Of a stretch of 64,000 bases of DNA, positions 1-8,746 are shown piece after piece. The notes beneath the pieces are model-generated. The model was not told where the DNA came from. It saw only the letters and a program-made list of their open reading frames with translations, and made no database searches. Each line of letters opens with the position of its first letter. Position 1 is the stretch's first letter. This DNA comes from NORP309 sp964352735 (GTDB taxonomy: Bacteria; Pseudomonadota; Gammaproteobacteria; Xanthomonadales; Marinicellaceae): assembly GCA_964352735.1 (NCBI GenBank), contig CAYGTC010000014.1, positions 14,644-78,643 of the forward strand, given 5' to 3'. A program made the position numbers and the translations under genes.

Positions 1-475
1 CAACAATGGCCACCAATTGAGCCAATCCTGAAGCAAAATCCATCACTTGTAATGCTCCGGGATAATCAATCAAACGTCTGATGTGTTCGGTAACCAAGCG
101 TTCTGGGCTGATGAAAACGTCAATGGGCATATGATCTGAATTAAACAAATCTGGATAATCCAAATACTCTGATTGTCTCACTCTGGCAATTTTTAACGGT
201 GTGTGAAATATACTGTGACAAACCTGACAAGCCACCATATTGATTTCATCACTGTTGGTTAAAGCCACCACCATATCTGCATCTTCAGCACCCGCTCTGG
301 TTAACACACCGGGATGAGAGGCATTGCCATGAACAGAGCGCAAATCCAAGCGGTTTTGCATGTCAGTTAATTTCTCCAAATCCGTATCAACAACGGTGAT
401 GTCATTGTTCTCTTTGGAGAGGTGTTCAGCAATAGATGAGCCTACTTGACCAGCTCCCAGCACAAGTATTTTCAT
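1..475 (-). CDS. trkA: Trk potassium uptake regulatory protein TrkA (N-terminal part, cut by window start)
   Basis: Peripheral NAD(H)-binding subunit that gates the Trk potassium channel. The start codon is at 475-473 and 158 codons lie in the window. The protein opens MKILVLGAGQVGSSIAEHL, the GxGxxG Rossmann motif of an RCK domain. An acidic residue in ITVVDTD ends the second strand, and VALTNSDEINMVACQ and the ISPERLVTEHI stretch follow, all typical of TrkA. The start overlaps the stop codon of the upstream ntrX-like gene as ATGA, which suggests translational coupling. The remainder of the first RCK domain and the whole second one lie outside the window. Confidence 0.93.
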   Translation of the reverse strand, partial: MKILVLGAGQVGSSIAEHLSKENNDITVVDTDLEKLTDMQNRLDLRSVHGNASHPGVLTRAGAEDADMVVALTNSDEINMVACQVCHSIFHTPLKIARVRQSEYLDYPDLFNSDHMPIDVFISPERLVTEHIRRLIDYPGALQVMDFASGLAQLVAIV

Positions 476-1812
476 GGCTTAATGATGTCTTTTGGATTGA
501 TGTTAAGTGCACGCAGTTTTCTGTATAAATGGGTTCTTTCCATGCCAGCAATTTTAGCCAACTCGCCAACTCGTCCGTCTACCGCTTTTAATTGATAAAT
601 TAAATAATCACGTTCAAATGCTTCGCGTGCCTCTCTTAATGGCAGTTCATACCAATTATTGTGTTGACTTTCAGCACAATCATCTGAATGCTGTAAAAGT
701 TCTTCCACTTCTTGCGGAGAGATTTCTCCCTCGCCACTTAATAATTGTAATTGCCTGACCGTATTTTTCAACTCTTGAATGTTGTTTTTCCAGTGCTGAT
801 TGCGCAGATGATTCTGAGCCGCAAAAGACATTTTTCGGTAAGGCGTTTGCTCTGTATCCGGTAGCGTGTTGATAAAATAGTTGATCAATTCAGGAATATC
901 ATCCTGACGTTGTTTTAAATTAGGCAACTCTAATTTGACTTCAGCAATCAACTGATAGAGGTCTAACAGAAATTGTCCTTGTAGCGCACGTTGATATAAT
1001 GAAATTTTACTGATGGCTACAATCTGACAGTTAATTGGTGATACGGTATTGTGCCCTGAAACAGTGAATTGATTATGTTTTAAAGCAGATAACAATACGC
1101 GTTGATGCTCACCATTCAGACAGTCTATGTTATTAATGATCAAAGTGCCAGAGCCTGATCGAATAAAATAACCATTGGTATGCATCAATTTTTGTTCAAA
1201 TTCATGATCTTGAGTTTGCGCATCAATGATCACATAAGGTTCATCAGAGGCGTGCCTTTTTTGATGAATCAACATCGCAGTCGAATACTTACCTGTACCA
1301 CTTTCCCCTTCGATAAGAATATGATTTTTGGTCCTGTAGATTTTTTCAAGGGCATCTTTGACTGTATTGATGGCCACTGAGTTACCAATGGGTTCCACAA
1401 TCGCTACAGAACTTTCTACATGCGAATCTTCTCCTAAAGAATCAGACTGCATTAAAGTGTCAGTCACTGTTTGTAACAACTTCGCCAATGACAATGGTTT
1501 TTCAATAAAGTCTTTGGCGCCAAGCCTCGTTGCCTCTACTGCTGTTTCGACAGTTCCATGACCTGACATCATCACAATGGGGGCAGATATCAGTTTTTCT
1601 TCGCGCCAATTTTTCATCAAACTCAAACCGTCAATATCAGGCATCCAAATGTCTAACAAGATCAACTGTGGCTTTTTAAGTCTTAATTGTTTATAGGCTT
1701 CCTCACCATTAGCTGCGGTTGCAACAGAATAACCTTCATCGGCCAATATATCCGAAATGAGATTTCTGATATCGGGTTCATCATCAACGATTAATATGTG
1801 TTCTTGGCTCAT
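472..1812 (-). CDS. ntrX: NtrX-like response regulator with degenerate sigma54-activator ATPase domain
   Basis: 446 aa. Residues 1-120 form a CheY-like receiver with acidic D10/D11, phosphoacceptor D54 (ILLDIWMPDIDG) and the conserved K in FIEKPLS. Residues about 135-370 resemble an NtrC-type AAA+ domain: Walker A GESGTGK is at 169-175. The GAFTGA loop that contacts sigma54 is absent, and the Walker B position reads TLIINNID instead of TLFLDEI. The C-terminus carries the Fis-type helix-turn-helix typical of NtrX (REAREAFERDYL, ELAKIAGMERTHLYRKL). It probably acts as a phosphorylation-controlled DNA-binding protein rather than a sigma54 activator. No NtrY kinase gene adjoins it. It overlaps the DUF1820 gene upstream and trkA downstream by 4 nt each. 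Confidence 0.85.
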   Translation of the reverse strand: MSQEHILIVDDEPDIRNLISDILADEGYSVATAANGEEAYKQLRLKKPQLILLDIWMPDIDGLSLMKNWREEKLISAPIVMMSGHGTVETAVEATRLGAKDFIEKPLSLAKLLQTVTDTLMQSDSLGEDSHVESSVAIVEPIGNSVAINTVKDALEKIYRTKNHILIEGESGTGKYSTAMLIHQKRHASDEPYVIIDAQTQDHEFEQKLMHTNGYFIRSGSGTLIINNIDCLNGEHQRVLLSALKHNQFTVSGHNTVSPINCQIVAISKISLYQRALQGQFLLDLYQLIAEVKLELPNLKQRQDDIPELINYFINTLPDTEQTPYRKMSFAAQNHLRNQHWKNNIQELKNTVRQLQLLSGEGEISPQEVEELLQHSDDCAESQHNNWYELPLREAREAFERDYLIYQLKAVDGRVGELAKIAGMERTHLYRKLRALNINPKDIIKP

Positions 1813-2132
1813 TTTGGTCGATTCGGCATTGATGGAAACAATGAGACATTTTCTCCACTTTTTATGTCTCTTATCTTACACAGTTGCTTTTTTTTGACTT
1901 CCTCAATCCTGATGACACTTTGGACAGGTAAATGCAGAACATTAACGTTTTCAAATTCATCTCTGATTTTTTCCTCAGCTGGGTCAATTACAATGGTTTT
2001 GTTTTGATCAAAAACCAATTCCGCGACATAAATAAAACCATAAATCTCGCTGGAAAAAACTTCTCTGGCATAAAGTTCATAGACTTTGGATTGATTTATA
2101 AAAATTACTTTATACAGGACAATATCATTCAT
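1809..2132 (-). CDS. DUF1820 family protein
   Basis: 107 aa, soluble, no signal peptide. It matches the small DUF1820 family (YKVIFINQSKVYELYAREVFSSEIYGFI, then VIDPAEEKIRDEF and a basic C-terminal segment). That family is conserved in gammaproteobacteria and its function is unknown to me. The stop codon overlaps the start of the ntrX-like gene by 4 nt, so the two are likely translated together with trkA. The family assignment is recalled from the sequence pattern; length agrees with family members. Confidence 0.8.
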   Translation of the reverse strand: MNDIVLYKVIFINQSKVYELYAREVFSSEIYGFIYVAELVFDQNKTIVIDPAEEKIRDEFENVNVLHLPVQSVIRIEEVKKKQLCKIRDIKSGENVSLFPSMPNRPK

Positions 2133-2182
2133 TATTATATTGTACTCCCAAGTGACCAGTGCTTTAAAGAAAACTCGCTATC

Positions 2183-2312
2183 TAGCTCGAATATTTCATC
2201 AAATCATTAAAAAAATAAATTTTGTCGATAAATAATAATGACTTAAGTTGTGTTGGAAAAAATGATACTTTGTACTTGAATGATTTTATGACAAAAATTG
2301 CCTTACTGTAAT
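2183..2312 (+). repeat. Dispersed two-module intergenic repeat, copy A
   Basis: Module 1 (2183-2205) carries the core CGAATATTTCATCAAATC. Module 2 (2255-2312) carries TTTGTACTTGAATGATTTTA followed by TGACAAAAATTGCC. Related sequences occur at 38657-38781, 43898-43982, 52303-52327 and 62814-62875. The copy fills the gap between the rhomboid gene end and the DUF1820 gene. Confidence 0.6.
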
Positions 2313-2363
2313 ATTTATCAACCCTGCCAGATAATACAACAAATTCAGCCTGAGGTTGTTTTT

Positions 2364-3014
2364 TTAAGTTGATGAATCTGAAATCCGATACAATATTGCC
2401 ACACATAAGCCAGCCATAAAACCAACAATATGTGCGCCCCAAACGATAGAGTAGTCACTTTTACTGATAATTTGCAGTAATATTTGAATAATCAACCAAG
2501 TCAATGCCAACAGAATTATGGGGATTTTTGCCTTCTGCAAATACAAACCAATGGGGATAATGACGCTGATTTTTTGCCGAGGAAATAACAGCAACCATGC
2601 ACCTAACAACCCTGAAACTGCTCCACTTGCACCCAATAAATAATGACTTGAAGTGTTTAATTGATAAATGCTGAACATATTGGCTACAAAGCCTGTACCA
2701 ATATAAATCAATAAAAACCACAAACCCCCGACACGCCTTTCCAAAGGCAGAGCAATGATTAAAAATAAAATCATATTACCGGCCCAATGTTGCCAATTAC
2801 CATGTATAAAAAGCGCACTGATCAATTTGTATACCATCCACCAAGACTGTTGGATGCTGTTCATGGCTTGAGATGGGATAATGGCCAATAGGTGGTTGAT
2901 ATTAATGAGGTGTTTAAAATATATCGCCATCACCAATGCCAACAACGTGATCAACCATATTGCAATGGAAAAATGAGGTATATGATACCTCTTTTTGGAT
3001 TTAAATTTTAACAC
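2364..3014 (-). CDS. Rhomboid family intramembrane serine protease
   Basis: 216 aa polytopic inner-membrane protein with about six hydrophobic segments. The rhomboid signature is clear: HGNWQHWAGNM (oxyanion-side His/Asn), GASGAVSG with the catalytic serine, and a late transmembrane segment WGAHIVGFMAG with the catalytic histidine. It cleaves substrates within the membrane; the substrate here is unknown. The start is GTG at 3014, the only initiator that keeps the first membrane segment. It is separated from the downstream DUF1820 gene by an intergenic repeat, so it may not be cotranscribed with it. Confidence 0.88.
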   Translation of the reverse strand: MLKFKSKKRYHIPHFSIAIWLITLLALVMAIYFKHLININHLLAIIPSQAMNSIQQSWWMVYKLISALFIHGNWQHWAGNMILFLIIALPLERRVGGLWFLLIYIGTGFVANMFSIYQLNTSSHYLLGASGAVSGLLGAWLLLFPRQKISVIIPIGLYLQKAKIPIILLALTWLIIQILLQIISKSDYSIVWGAHIVGFMAGLCVAILYRISDSST

Positions 3015-3335
3015 AGGCCTTGTCTTCAGTAATCATAGGCATCAATATACTGTAATCTGTTCATGAACTCTATTTTTTTGAAAAATTTAACACACCTCAA
3101 TCGCCATTTTTACTAAAATAACACGATATTTATATAACTCAACTCACTCACCTGTACAAAATAATAACCCTGCTATAGAATAGCGCACATCAGGATCATA
3201 TGAAAAACCATAAGCAGATGCTGATGACTCATCAGTGAGTAAATATGAGACAGCTTTTTACAGTACTTTCTAACCTGATTAATAACGCAGATCTTTTACC
3301 ATCTTTGCGATCAGTCAATTGCCTCGACACCATTT
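3015..3335. other. Divergent intergenic region upstream of the biotin operon
   Basis: 321 bp between the rhomboid gene and bioF. An odd perfect palindrome CTGATGACTCATCAG is at 3221-3235. A 35-codon open frame at 3245-3352 overlaps the start of bioF by 17 nt; it has no convincing ribosome binding site and no recognised homologue. No BirA-type operator with long TTGTAAACC half-sites was seen. Promoters are not obvious. Confidence 0.5.
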
Positions 3336-4478
3336 ATGCGCTTTCCAGATAAACTACAAAAAAAACTAGATGAAAGGATCAACACAAAAAGTTTAAGAAA
3401 CTTGCCCACTCGAATTTCTCTGGTTGATTTCTCTTCCAATGACTATTTGGGATTGGCAAGATCATCTAGTATTTTCAATGATGCTCACCAGTATTTATTG
3501 GAAAATAACTTATTGGAAAATGGCTCAACCGGCTCAAGACTTTTATCTGGTAACCATGACCTTTATGGCCTTGTAGAAAAGACATTAAAAAGCATTCATC
3601 AATCGCCAGCTGCACTGATTTACAACTCTGGATATGATGCCAATGTGGGTTTTCTCAGCTGTATTGCCACACGAGATGATGTGATCCTTTATGACCAATT
3701 GAGCCATGCCTCCATTCGCGATGCTTTACAATTATCTCAGGCAAAATCCTTTTCTTTTAAACACAATGATTTGCACCATTTACAAAAAAAACTCACAAAA
3801 CATTGTCATAAGACTGAAAAAAAAGAAGTTTATGTCGTCACTGAAAGTATTTTTTCCATGGATGGTGATGCTCCAGACTTAAAAGAGATGCTCAATATGT
3901 GTGAGCGATATGGCGCCAAATTAATCCTTGATGAAGCCCATGCATTGGGTGTATTCGATTGGGGCTTGGCACAAGAACAAAACATTCATCAACGTATTTT
4001 TGCCCGAATCATGACTTTTGGCAAAGGTCTCGGTTGTCACGGTGCAGCCATATTGGGCAGTCAGTCACTGATACAATATTTAACCAACTACTCACGATCA
4101 TTCATCTACACCACAGCGCTGCCACCACACAGCTTGAGTACCATTTTATCTGCCTATCAACACTTGCAAAAAATCATAGATGAAACACAAAGCACCAAAC
4201 TTCATGACAACATTAAACTGTTCCGTGACACGTATAAAAAACTGGGTTTGACTGCGCATTTCATTGATAGCCACTCTGCGATTCAAAGTTGTGTTATTTC
4301 TGAAAATAAACAGGTAAAATTACTATCAGAACATTTACGACAACATAATTATGATGTCAAGGCCATCTTGGCACCAACTGTTCCACAGGGTCAAGAACGG
4401 TTGCGTTTTTGTCTGCACAGCTTCAATACACAATCAGACATTGAGCAAGTATTAACGATATTAAAAAAACAACTCTGA
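3336..4478 (+). CDS. bioF: 8-amino-7-oxononanoate synthase BioF
   Basis: 380 aa cytosolic PLP enzyme that condenses pimeloyl thioester with L-alanine, the first step of biotin ring assembly. Typical features are DFSSNDYLGLA near residue 31, GSTGSRLLSGNH at 63-74, the PLP-binding LILDEAHALGVFD at 196-208 and the Schiff-base lysine K230 in MTFGKGLGCHGAAI. Length is normal. First gene of a tight operon; bioD begins 8 nt after its stop. The Shine-Dalgarno sequence is weak at the chosen ATG. Confidence 0.93.
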   Translation: MRFPDKLQKKLDERINTKSLRNLPTRISLVDFSSNDYLGLARSSSIFNDAHQYLLENNLLENGSTGSRLLSGNHDLYGLVEKTLKSIHQSPAALIYNSGYDANVGFLSCIATRDDVILYDQLSHASIRDALQLSQAKSFSFKHNDLHHLQKKLTKHCHKTEKKEVYVVTESIFSMDGDAPDLKEMLNMCERYGAKLILDEAHALGVFDWGLAQEQNIHQRIFARIMTFGKGLGCHGAAILGSQSLIQYLTNYSRSFIYTTALPPHSLSTILSAYQHLQKIIDETQSTKLHDNIKLFRDTYKKLGLTAHFIDSHSAIQSCVISENKQVKLLSEHLRQHNYDVKAILAPTVPQGQERLRFCLHSFNTQSDIEQVLTILKKQL

Positions 4479-4485
4479 TACCAAT

Positions 4486-5109
4486 ATGAACATGACAAAA
4501 AAAATTTTCATCACAGGCATAGGTACATCAGTTGGTAAAACACTTGTCTCGGCCATCGTTTGCCAGTCTTTGGGTGCCGATTATTGGAAACCAATCCAGG
4601 CAGGCGACCTTGACCATGGTGATAAACATGAGGTCGCCTCATTAATCAGCAATTCACACTGTTTTATTCACCCAAATCAATTTGCCCTCAACTCACCAAT
4701 GAGCCCCCATGCTGCTGCTGAAATTGATAAAGTTCAGATATCGGCTGATCTGATCAAACGACCCACAACCAATAATCACTTAGTCATTGAAGGTGCTGGA
4801 GGTCTTTTGGTCCCTATCAATGAAAAAGAAACCATTATGGATTTGATCGAACCAGATGATCATGTCATCGTGGTTTCAAGACACTATCTGGGCAGCATCA
4901 ATCACAGTCTTATGACCATCGGGTTGCTCCAACAAGCACAGTTGCGAGTGTCGCTCATTTTTAATGGAGAAGAAAATCCGGCCACAGAGACCGTGATTAA
5001 AAAAATGACCAACGTCAATGTCATTGGACGCATTGATGAACATTCATGTGTTGATAAAAAAATGGTCAATCATTATGCTTCAATCTTTCATGAGGCCTTA
5101 TCTCAATGA
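4486..5109 (+). CDS. bioD: Dethiobiotin synthetase BioD
   Basis: 207 aa. It uses ATP and CO2 to close the ureido ring of 7,8-diaminononanoate, giving dethiobiotin. The P-loop GIGTSVGKT lies at residues 11-19, YWKPIQAG carries the substrate-binding lysine, and VIEGAGGLLVPIN is the family signature. Somewhat shorter than the E. coli protein but with all core motifs. It overlaps bioA by 4 nt (ATGA). A second in-frame ATG (MTKK) lies two codons inside. Confidence 0.92.
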   Translation: MNMTKKIFITGIGTSVGKTLVSAIVCQSLGADYWKPIQAGDLDHGDKHEVASLISNSHCFIHPNQFALNSPMSPHAAAEIDKVQISADLIKRPTTNNHLVIEGAGGLLVPINEKETIMDLIEPDDHVIVVSRHYLGSINHSLMTIGLLQQAQLRVSLIFNGEENPATETVIKKMTNVNVIGRIDEHSCVDKKMVNHYASIFHEALSQ

Positions 5110-6395
5110 CAAATTTAAGCCAAAGAGATCAAAAACATTTGTGGCATCCATTAACACAGCATCAAACCACAAATGGTTTCATGCCCATCGTTAAAGCCAA
5201 AGGGGCCGTGCTTTATGATGAGCAGGGCCAATCATATATTGATGGCATTGCATCTTGGTATACATGTATGTATGGTCATTGTAACGATACCATAATTAAA
5301 AAGGTCAGCGAGCAAATGCAGCAGCTGGACCAAGTGGTTTTTGCCGGATTTACCCATCAGCCCGCGATCGAGCTTTCAGAACAACTGATGGAAATATTAC
5401 CCGAGAATCAACAAAAGGTTTTTTTCTCTGATAACGGTTCAACCGCCAATGAAGTGGCGATCAAAATGGCCATTCAGTATCACCACAATCATGGCAAAAA
5501 AGCCAATACCATTATTGCCTTTGAAAATGCTTTTCATGGTGATACATTTGGCGCCATGTCTGCCTCTGGATTATCTGTTTATAATGGCCCATTTACTGAG
5601 TTCTTTATTGATGTCAAACGCATTGCTGTGCCCAATAAAGACAACTTCCATCAAGTACTACAACAACTACAATCCATAATAAAAAACAATGATGTGGCCG
5701 CATTTATCTATGAGCCATTGGTACAAGGTGCCAATGCCATGCACATGTATGATGGCCAATACCTTGATGAAATCTTAAAAATTTGCCAACAACATCACAT
5801 CATCAACATTGCTGATGAAGTGATGACTGGATTTGGCAAAACCGGAAAAAACTTTGCCTCAGACTGGATACCAACCCAACCAGACATGCTCTGTTTATCA
5901 AAAGCCCTGACTGCGGGTTTGGTACCGATGGCCATAACCAGTTGTACGCAAAAAATTTACGATGCCTTTTTATCAGAGTCTGTTGAGCAAGCCTTTTTTC
6001 ATGCACACACCTATACAGCCAACCCCATTGCATGCAAAGCCGCATCAGCAGGATTGGACTTATTGAAAGGCGATGAAATACAACACAGTATCAAACGCAT
6101 CGTAAATGCACACCAAGCCTTTGATAAAACCATTAGAGACTTGCCATATTTTGAAAGCACAGTTGTCAATACACGACAATTGGGAATCATCTATGCACTG
6201 GATTTGAAAATCAGCATGAACAGATATGGCAACCAACGTCAAAAGATCTATGACTTTTTCATGGATAAAGGCATTTGTTTAAGACCATTGGGCAATACCA
6301 TTTATCTGGTGCCACCTTTTGTCATTACAGATGACCAATTACAAAAAATATACAAGGCCATTATTGAACTGTTAACGGATATTTCACGCTCATGA
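5106..6395 (+). CDS. bioA: Adenosylmethionine-8-amino-7-oxononanoate aminotransferase BioA
   Basis: 429 aa class III PLP aminotransferase that converts 8-amino-7-oxononanoate to 7,8-diaminononanoate. LWHPLTQH near residue 12 is the BioA-type substrate region, FSDNGSTANEVAIKMA is the phosphate-binding region, and IADEVMTGFGKTG precedes the PLP lysine K266 in LCLSKALTAG. It overlaps bioD upstream and the ketoacyl synthase gene downstream by 4 nt each, so the operon is translationally chained. Confidence 0.93.
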   Translation: MTNLSQRDQKHLWHPLTQHQTTNGFMPIVKAKGAVLYDEQGQSYIDGIASWYTCMYGHCNDTIIKKVSEQMQQLDQVVFAGFTHQPAIELSEQLMEILPENQQKVFFSDNGSTANEVAIKMAIQYHHNHGKKANTIIAFENAFHGDTFGAMSASGLSVYNGPFTEFFIDVKRIAVPNKDNFHQVLQQLQSIIKNNDVAAFIYEPLVQGANAMHMYDGQYLDEILKICQQHHIINIADEVMTGFGKTGKNFASDWIPTQPDMLCLSKALTAGLVPMAITSCTQKIYDAFLSESVEQAFFHAHTYTANPIACKAASAGLDLLKGDEIQHSIKRIVNAHQAFDKTIRDLPYFESTVVNTRQLGIIYALDLKISMNRYGNQRQKIYDFFMDKGICLRPLGNTIYLVPPFVITDDQLQKIYKAIIELLTDISRS

Positions 6396-7570
6396 TAACA
6401 CAGCCTATTGCCATCACTGCCTGTGCTTCTTTATCAGCATTAGGCAGCAATGAAAATGATATTTGGCAACATTATCTTAACCCTGAGCATCATGTCAGTG
6501 TCTCTGAGTTTAAGCAATTGGTGTGCCAAATTCCGCAACAAGACAAACAGCAAATTCAACAATTGGCGTTCAATAACAAGAAATATAAATCTCTTGATCA
6601 ATCAGTACTTTATGCACTTTATGCCGCTAGAAAAGCTTATCAACAAGCCAAATGGCAGAGCAAACAAGCTTTTGGCATCAACATTGGTTCATCTCGGGGC
6701 GCAACTGGTTTATTTGAAAAATACCACAGCGACTTTATTGCTGAAAAAAAACTCAGTGCATTAAGTTCACCAACCACGACATTGGGTAACATTTCCTCAT
6801 GGATTGCTCATGATTTACAAACACAAAAAAGCACCATAGGGCCTGTGATCAGTCATTCTATTACCTGCTCTTCTGCACTACACGCCATCATTAATGCCTG
6901 TGCCTGGTTACAATCAGGCATGTGTCGTCAATTTATGGTTGGCGGCAGTGAAGCACCATTAACGCCTTTCACTGTAGCTCAAATGCAGGCACTGGGTGTC
7001 TATGCAAATAATGAACACAAGCAAAAATACCCATGCAAAGCGCTTGATTTGGACAAACAACACAATGGTATGATTTTAGGAGAAGGTGCAGCCATCGCCT
7101 GTCTTGATCTTGAAGCAGCCGATACTGATGCACTGGCTTATATTGAAGGCATTGGTTATGCAACAGAAATTTTACAGCACAATACATCCATATCCAGTAA
7201 TGCCCAATGCCTTCAACAATCCATGTTAATGGCTGTAGACCAACATGATCTGAACGACATTGATGTGATCATTACCCATACGCCCGGGACAATCAAGGGT
7301 GACCAGGCAGAAATTACTGCGATAAAGCACATATTTGGCCAAAATACCCCGGCAATTACAACAAATAAATGGAAACTTGGACATACCCTAGCCACCAGTG
7401 GTATGCTCAGTATAGAATTAGCACTTTTGATGTACAAACATCAAAAATTTATCCCAGTGCCATTTATCACGCATCAAAAACAACCACAACGGTTGAAATA
7501 TATCTTGGTGAATGCAGTGGGATTTGGGGGCAATGCTGCCAGTATATTATTACGTACAGCACATGAATAA
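6392..7570 (+). CDS. Beta-ketoacyl-ACP synthase (FabF-like) embedded in the biotin operon
   Basis: 392 aa thiolase-fold condensing enzyme. The catalytic triad of a FabF/FabB-type synthase can be read as Cys159 (SITCSSALHA), His296 (ITHTPGT) and His331 (KWKLGHTLATSG), with a C-terminal GFGGNAAS glycine loop. The N-terminus is shorter and more divergent than housekeeping FabF. It overlaps bioA by 4 nt and precedes bioB by 18 nt. No bioC, bioH, bioZ or bioI is present here, so a role in making or extending the pimeloyl precursor is a reasonable inference, not shown. It is not a normal fatty-acid operon member, since no acpP, fabG or fabD adjoins it. Confidence 0.85.
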   Translation: MITQPIAITACASLSALGSNENDIWQHYLNPEHHVSVSEFKQLVCQIPQQDKQQIQQLAFNNKKYKSLDQSVLYALYAARKAYQQAKWQSKQAFGINIGSSRGATGLFEKYHSDFIAEKKLSALSSPTTTLGNISSWIAHDLQTQKSTIGPVISHSITCSSALHAIINACAWLQSGMCRQFMVGGSEAPLTPFTVAQMQALGVYANNEHKQKYPCKALDLDKQHNGMILGEGAAIACLDLEAADTDALAYIEGIGYATEILQHNTSISSNAQCLQQSMLMAVDQHDLNDIDVIITHTPGTIKGDQAEITAIKHIFGQNTPAITTNKWKLGHTLATSGMLSIELALLMYKHQKFIPVPFITHQKQPQRLKYILVNAVGFGGNAASILLRTAHE

Positions 7571-7588
7571 CGACACAAGAATACACTT

Positions 7589-8683
7589 ATGAATGAAATC
7601 AGACACAACTGGACAACCCAGGAAATAATGGACATCTATCAATTGCCGTTGATGGATTTAATGCACAAAGCCGCACAAGTGCACAGAGCACAACACGACC
7701 CCAATGTGGTCCAAGTCTCAACATTGGTATCCATCAAAACTGGCGGCTGTCCGGAAGACTGCGGTTACTGCCCACAAGCGGCCAGATACCACACCAACTT
7801 GGAGGGCAATGCCTTGATGGCTGTCGAAGCCGTTAAACAAAAAGCCGAACAAGCCAAGGCTGCTGGCAGCTCACGAGTTTGTATGGGTGCCGCATGGCGA
7901 AACGTCAAAGATGGACCAGAGTTTGATCAAGTATTGGAAATGGTCAGAACCATCAATAAAATGGAAATGGAAGTTTGTTGCACATTGGGCATGATCACTG
8001 AAAACCAGGCACAACGTCTGGCAGAAGCTGGTTTATATGCTTATAATCACAATATTGACAGTTCGAAAGAATATTACGAAGAAGTCATTTCTACCAGAGG
8101 TTTTGAAGACCGTTTGCAAACCATTGAGAATGTTCGTAAAACCAACGTAACAGTCTGCTCAGGCGGCATCATTGGTATGGGTGAATCAACAAAAGACAGA
8201 GCGGGTATGCTAGTGGCTTTAAGTACTTTAGATCCCCAACCCGAATCTGTACCCATCAATGCTTTAGTAGCCGTTGAAGGTACACCACTGGAAGATCAAG
8301 AGCCAGTTGATGTCTGGGACATGGTCCGCATGGTAGCCACCACAAGGATTGTCATGCCACACACACAAGTGCGCTTGTCTGCTGGTAGAAAACAAATGAG
8401 CAAAGAAGGCCAAGCCATGTGCTTTTATGTAGGTGCCAACTCCATTTTTGCTGGTGACAAACTGTTGACCACAGAGAACCCATCAGTTGATGAAGACGCT
8501 CAATTGTTTGAGGCATTGGGACTCAAGCCACAAAAACCGTTTTTGAAACACGTACACCCACAAACTGTTGAAGCACAAGATTCACAATTCACAGAACTGG
8601 GTGAGAAGCCCAAATGGAGCCGCCCTGGTCACACCATTGAACGAAACAAACAAGCACAAGCCAAAGCGCGATTGAATGGTTAA
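7589..8683 (+). CDS. bioB: Biotin synthase BioB
   Basis: 364 aa radical SAM enzyme that inserts sulfur into dethiobiotin. The 4Fe-4S motif CPEDCGYC has cysteines C54, C58 and C61. Other family motifs are SRVCMGAAWRNVKDG, CTLGMITENQAQRLAEAG, YNHNIDSS, GGIIGMGES and RLSAGRKQMS, which supplies the arginine near the 2Fe-2S cluster. Last gene of the operon, followed by an intrinsic terminator. Several segments (EIRHNWT at the N-terminus, CCTLGMITENQA) remind me of Bacteroidetes BioB; this is an impression, not a search. Confidence 0.95.
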   Translation: MNEIRHNWTTQEIMDIYQLPLMDLMHKAAQVHRAQHDPNVVQVSTLVSIKTGGCPEDCGYCPQAARYHTNLEGNALMAVEAVKQKAEQAKAAGSSRVCMGAAWRNVKDGPEFDQVLEMVRTINKMEMEVCCTLGMITENQAQRLAEAGLYAYNHNIDSSKEYYEEVISTRGFEDRLQTIENVRKTNVTVCSGGIIGMGESTKDRAGMLVALSTLDPQPESVPINALVAVEGTPLEDQEPVDVWDMVRMVATTRIVMPHTQVRLSAGRKQMSKEGQAMCFYVGANSIFAGDKLLTTENPSVDEDAQLFEALGLKPQKPFLKHVHPQTVEAQDSQFTELGEKPKWSRPGHTIERNKQAQAKARLNG

Positions 8684-8712
8684 TCTGATTTAATCAATCT
8701 CAACCCCAAATC

Positions 8713-8746
8713 AAAGCCAGTGAATATAACAATTCATTGGCTTTTT
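8713..8746 (+). terminator. Intrinsic terminator of the biotin operon
   Basis: A 12-bp stem (8713-8724 with 8733-8744, one G-T wobble) has an 8-nt loop and ends in a short T run. It lies 30 nt after the bioB stop. Confidence 0.75.

Noticed and set aside
2182..2442. 86-aa frame on the minus strand after the rhomboid gene
   Set aside because: It overlaps the rhomboid gene in another frame and runs through an intergenic repeat; no family features.
3245..3352. 35-codon frame overlapping the bioF start
   Set aside because: No ribosome binding site, no runs of codons typical of a leader peptide, and no recognised homologue.
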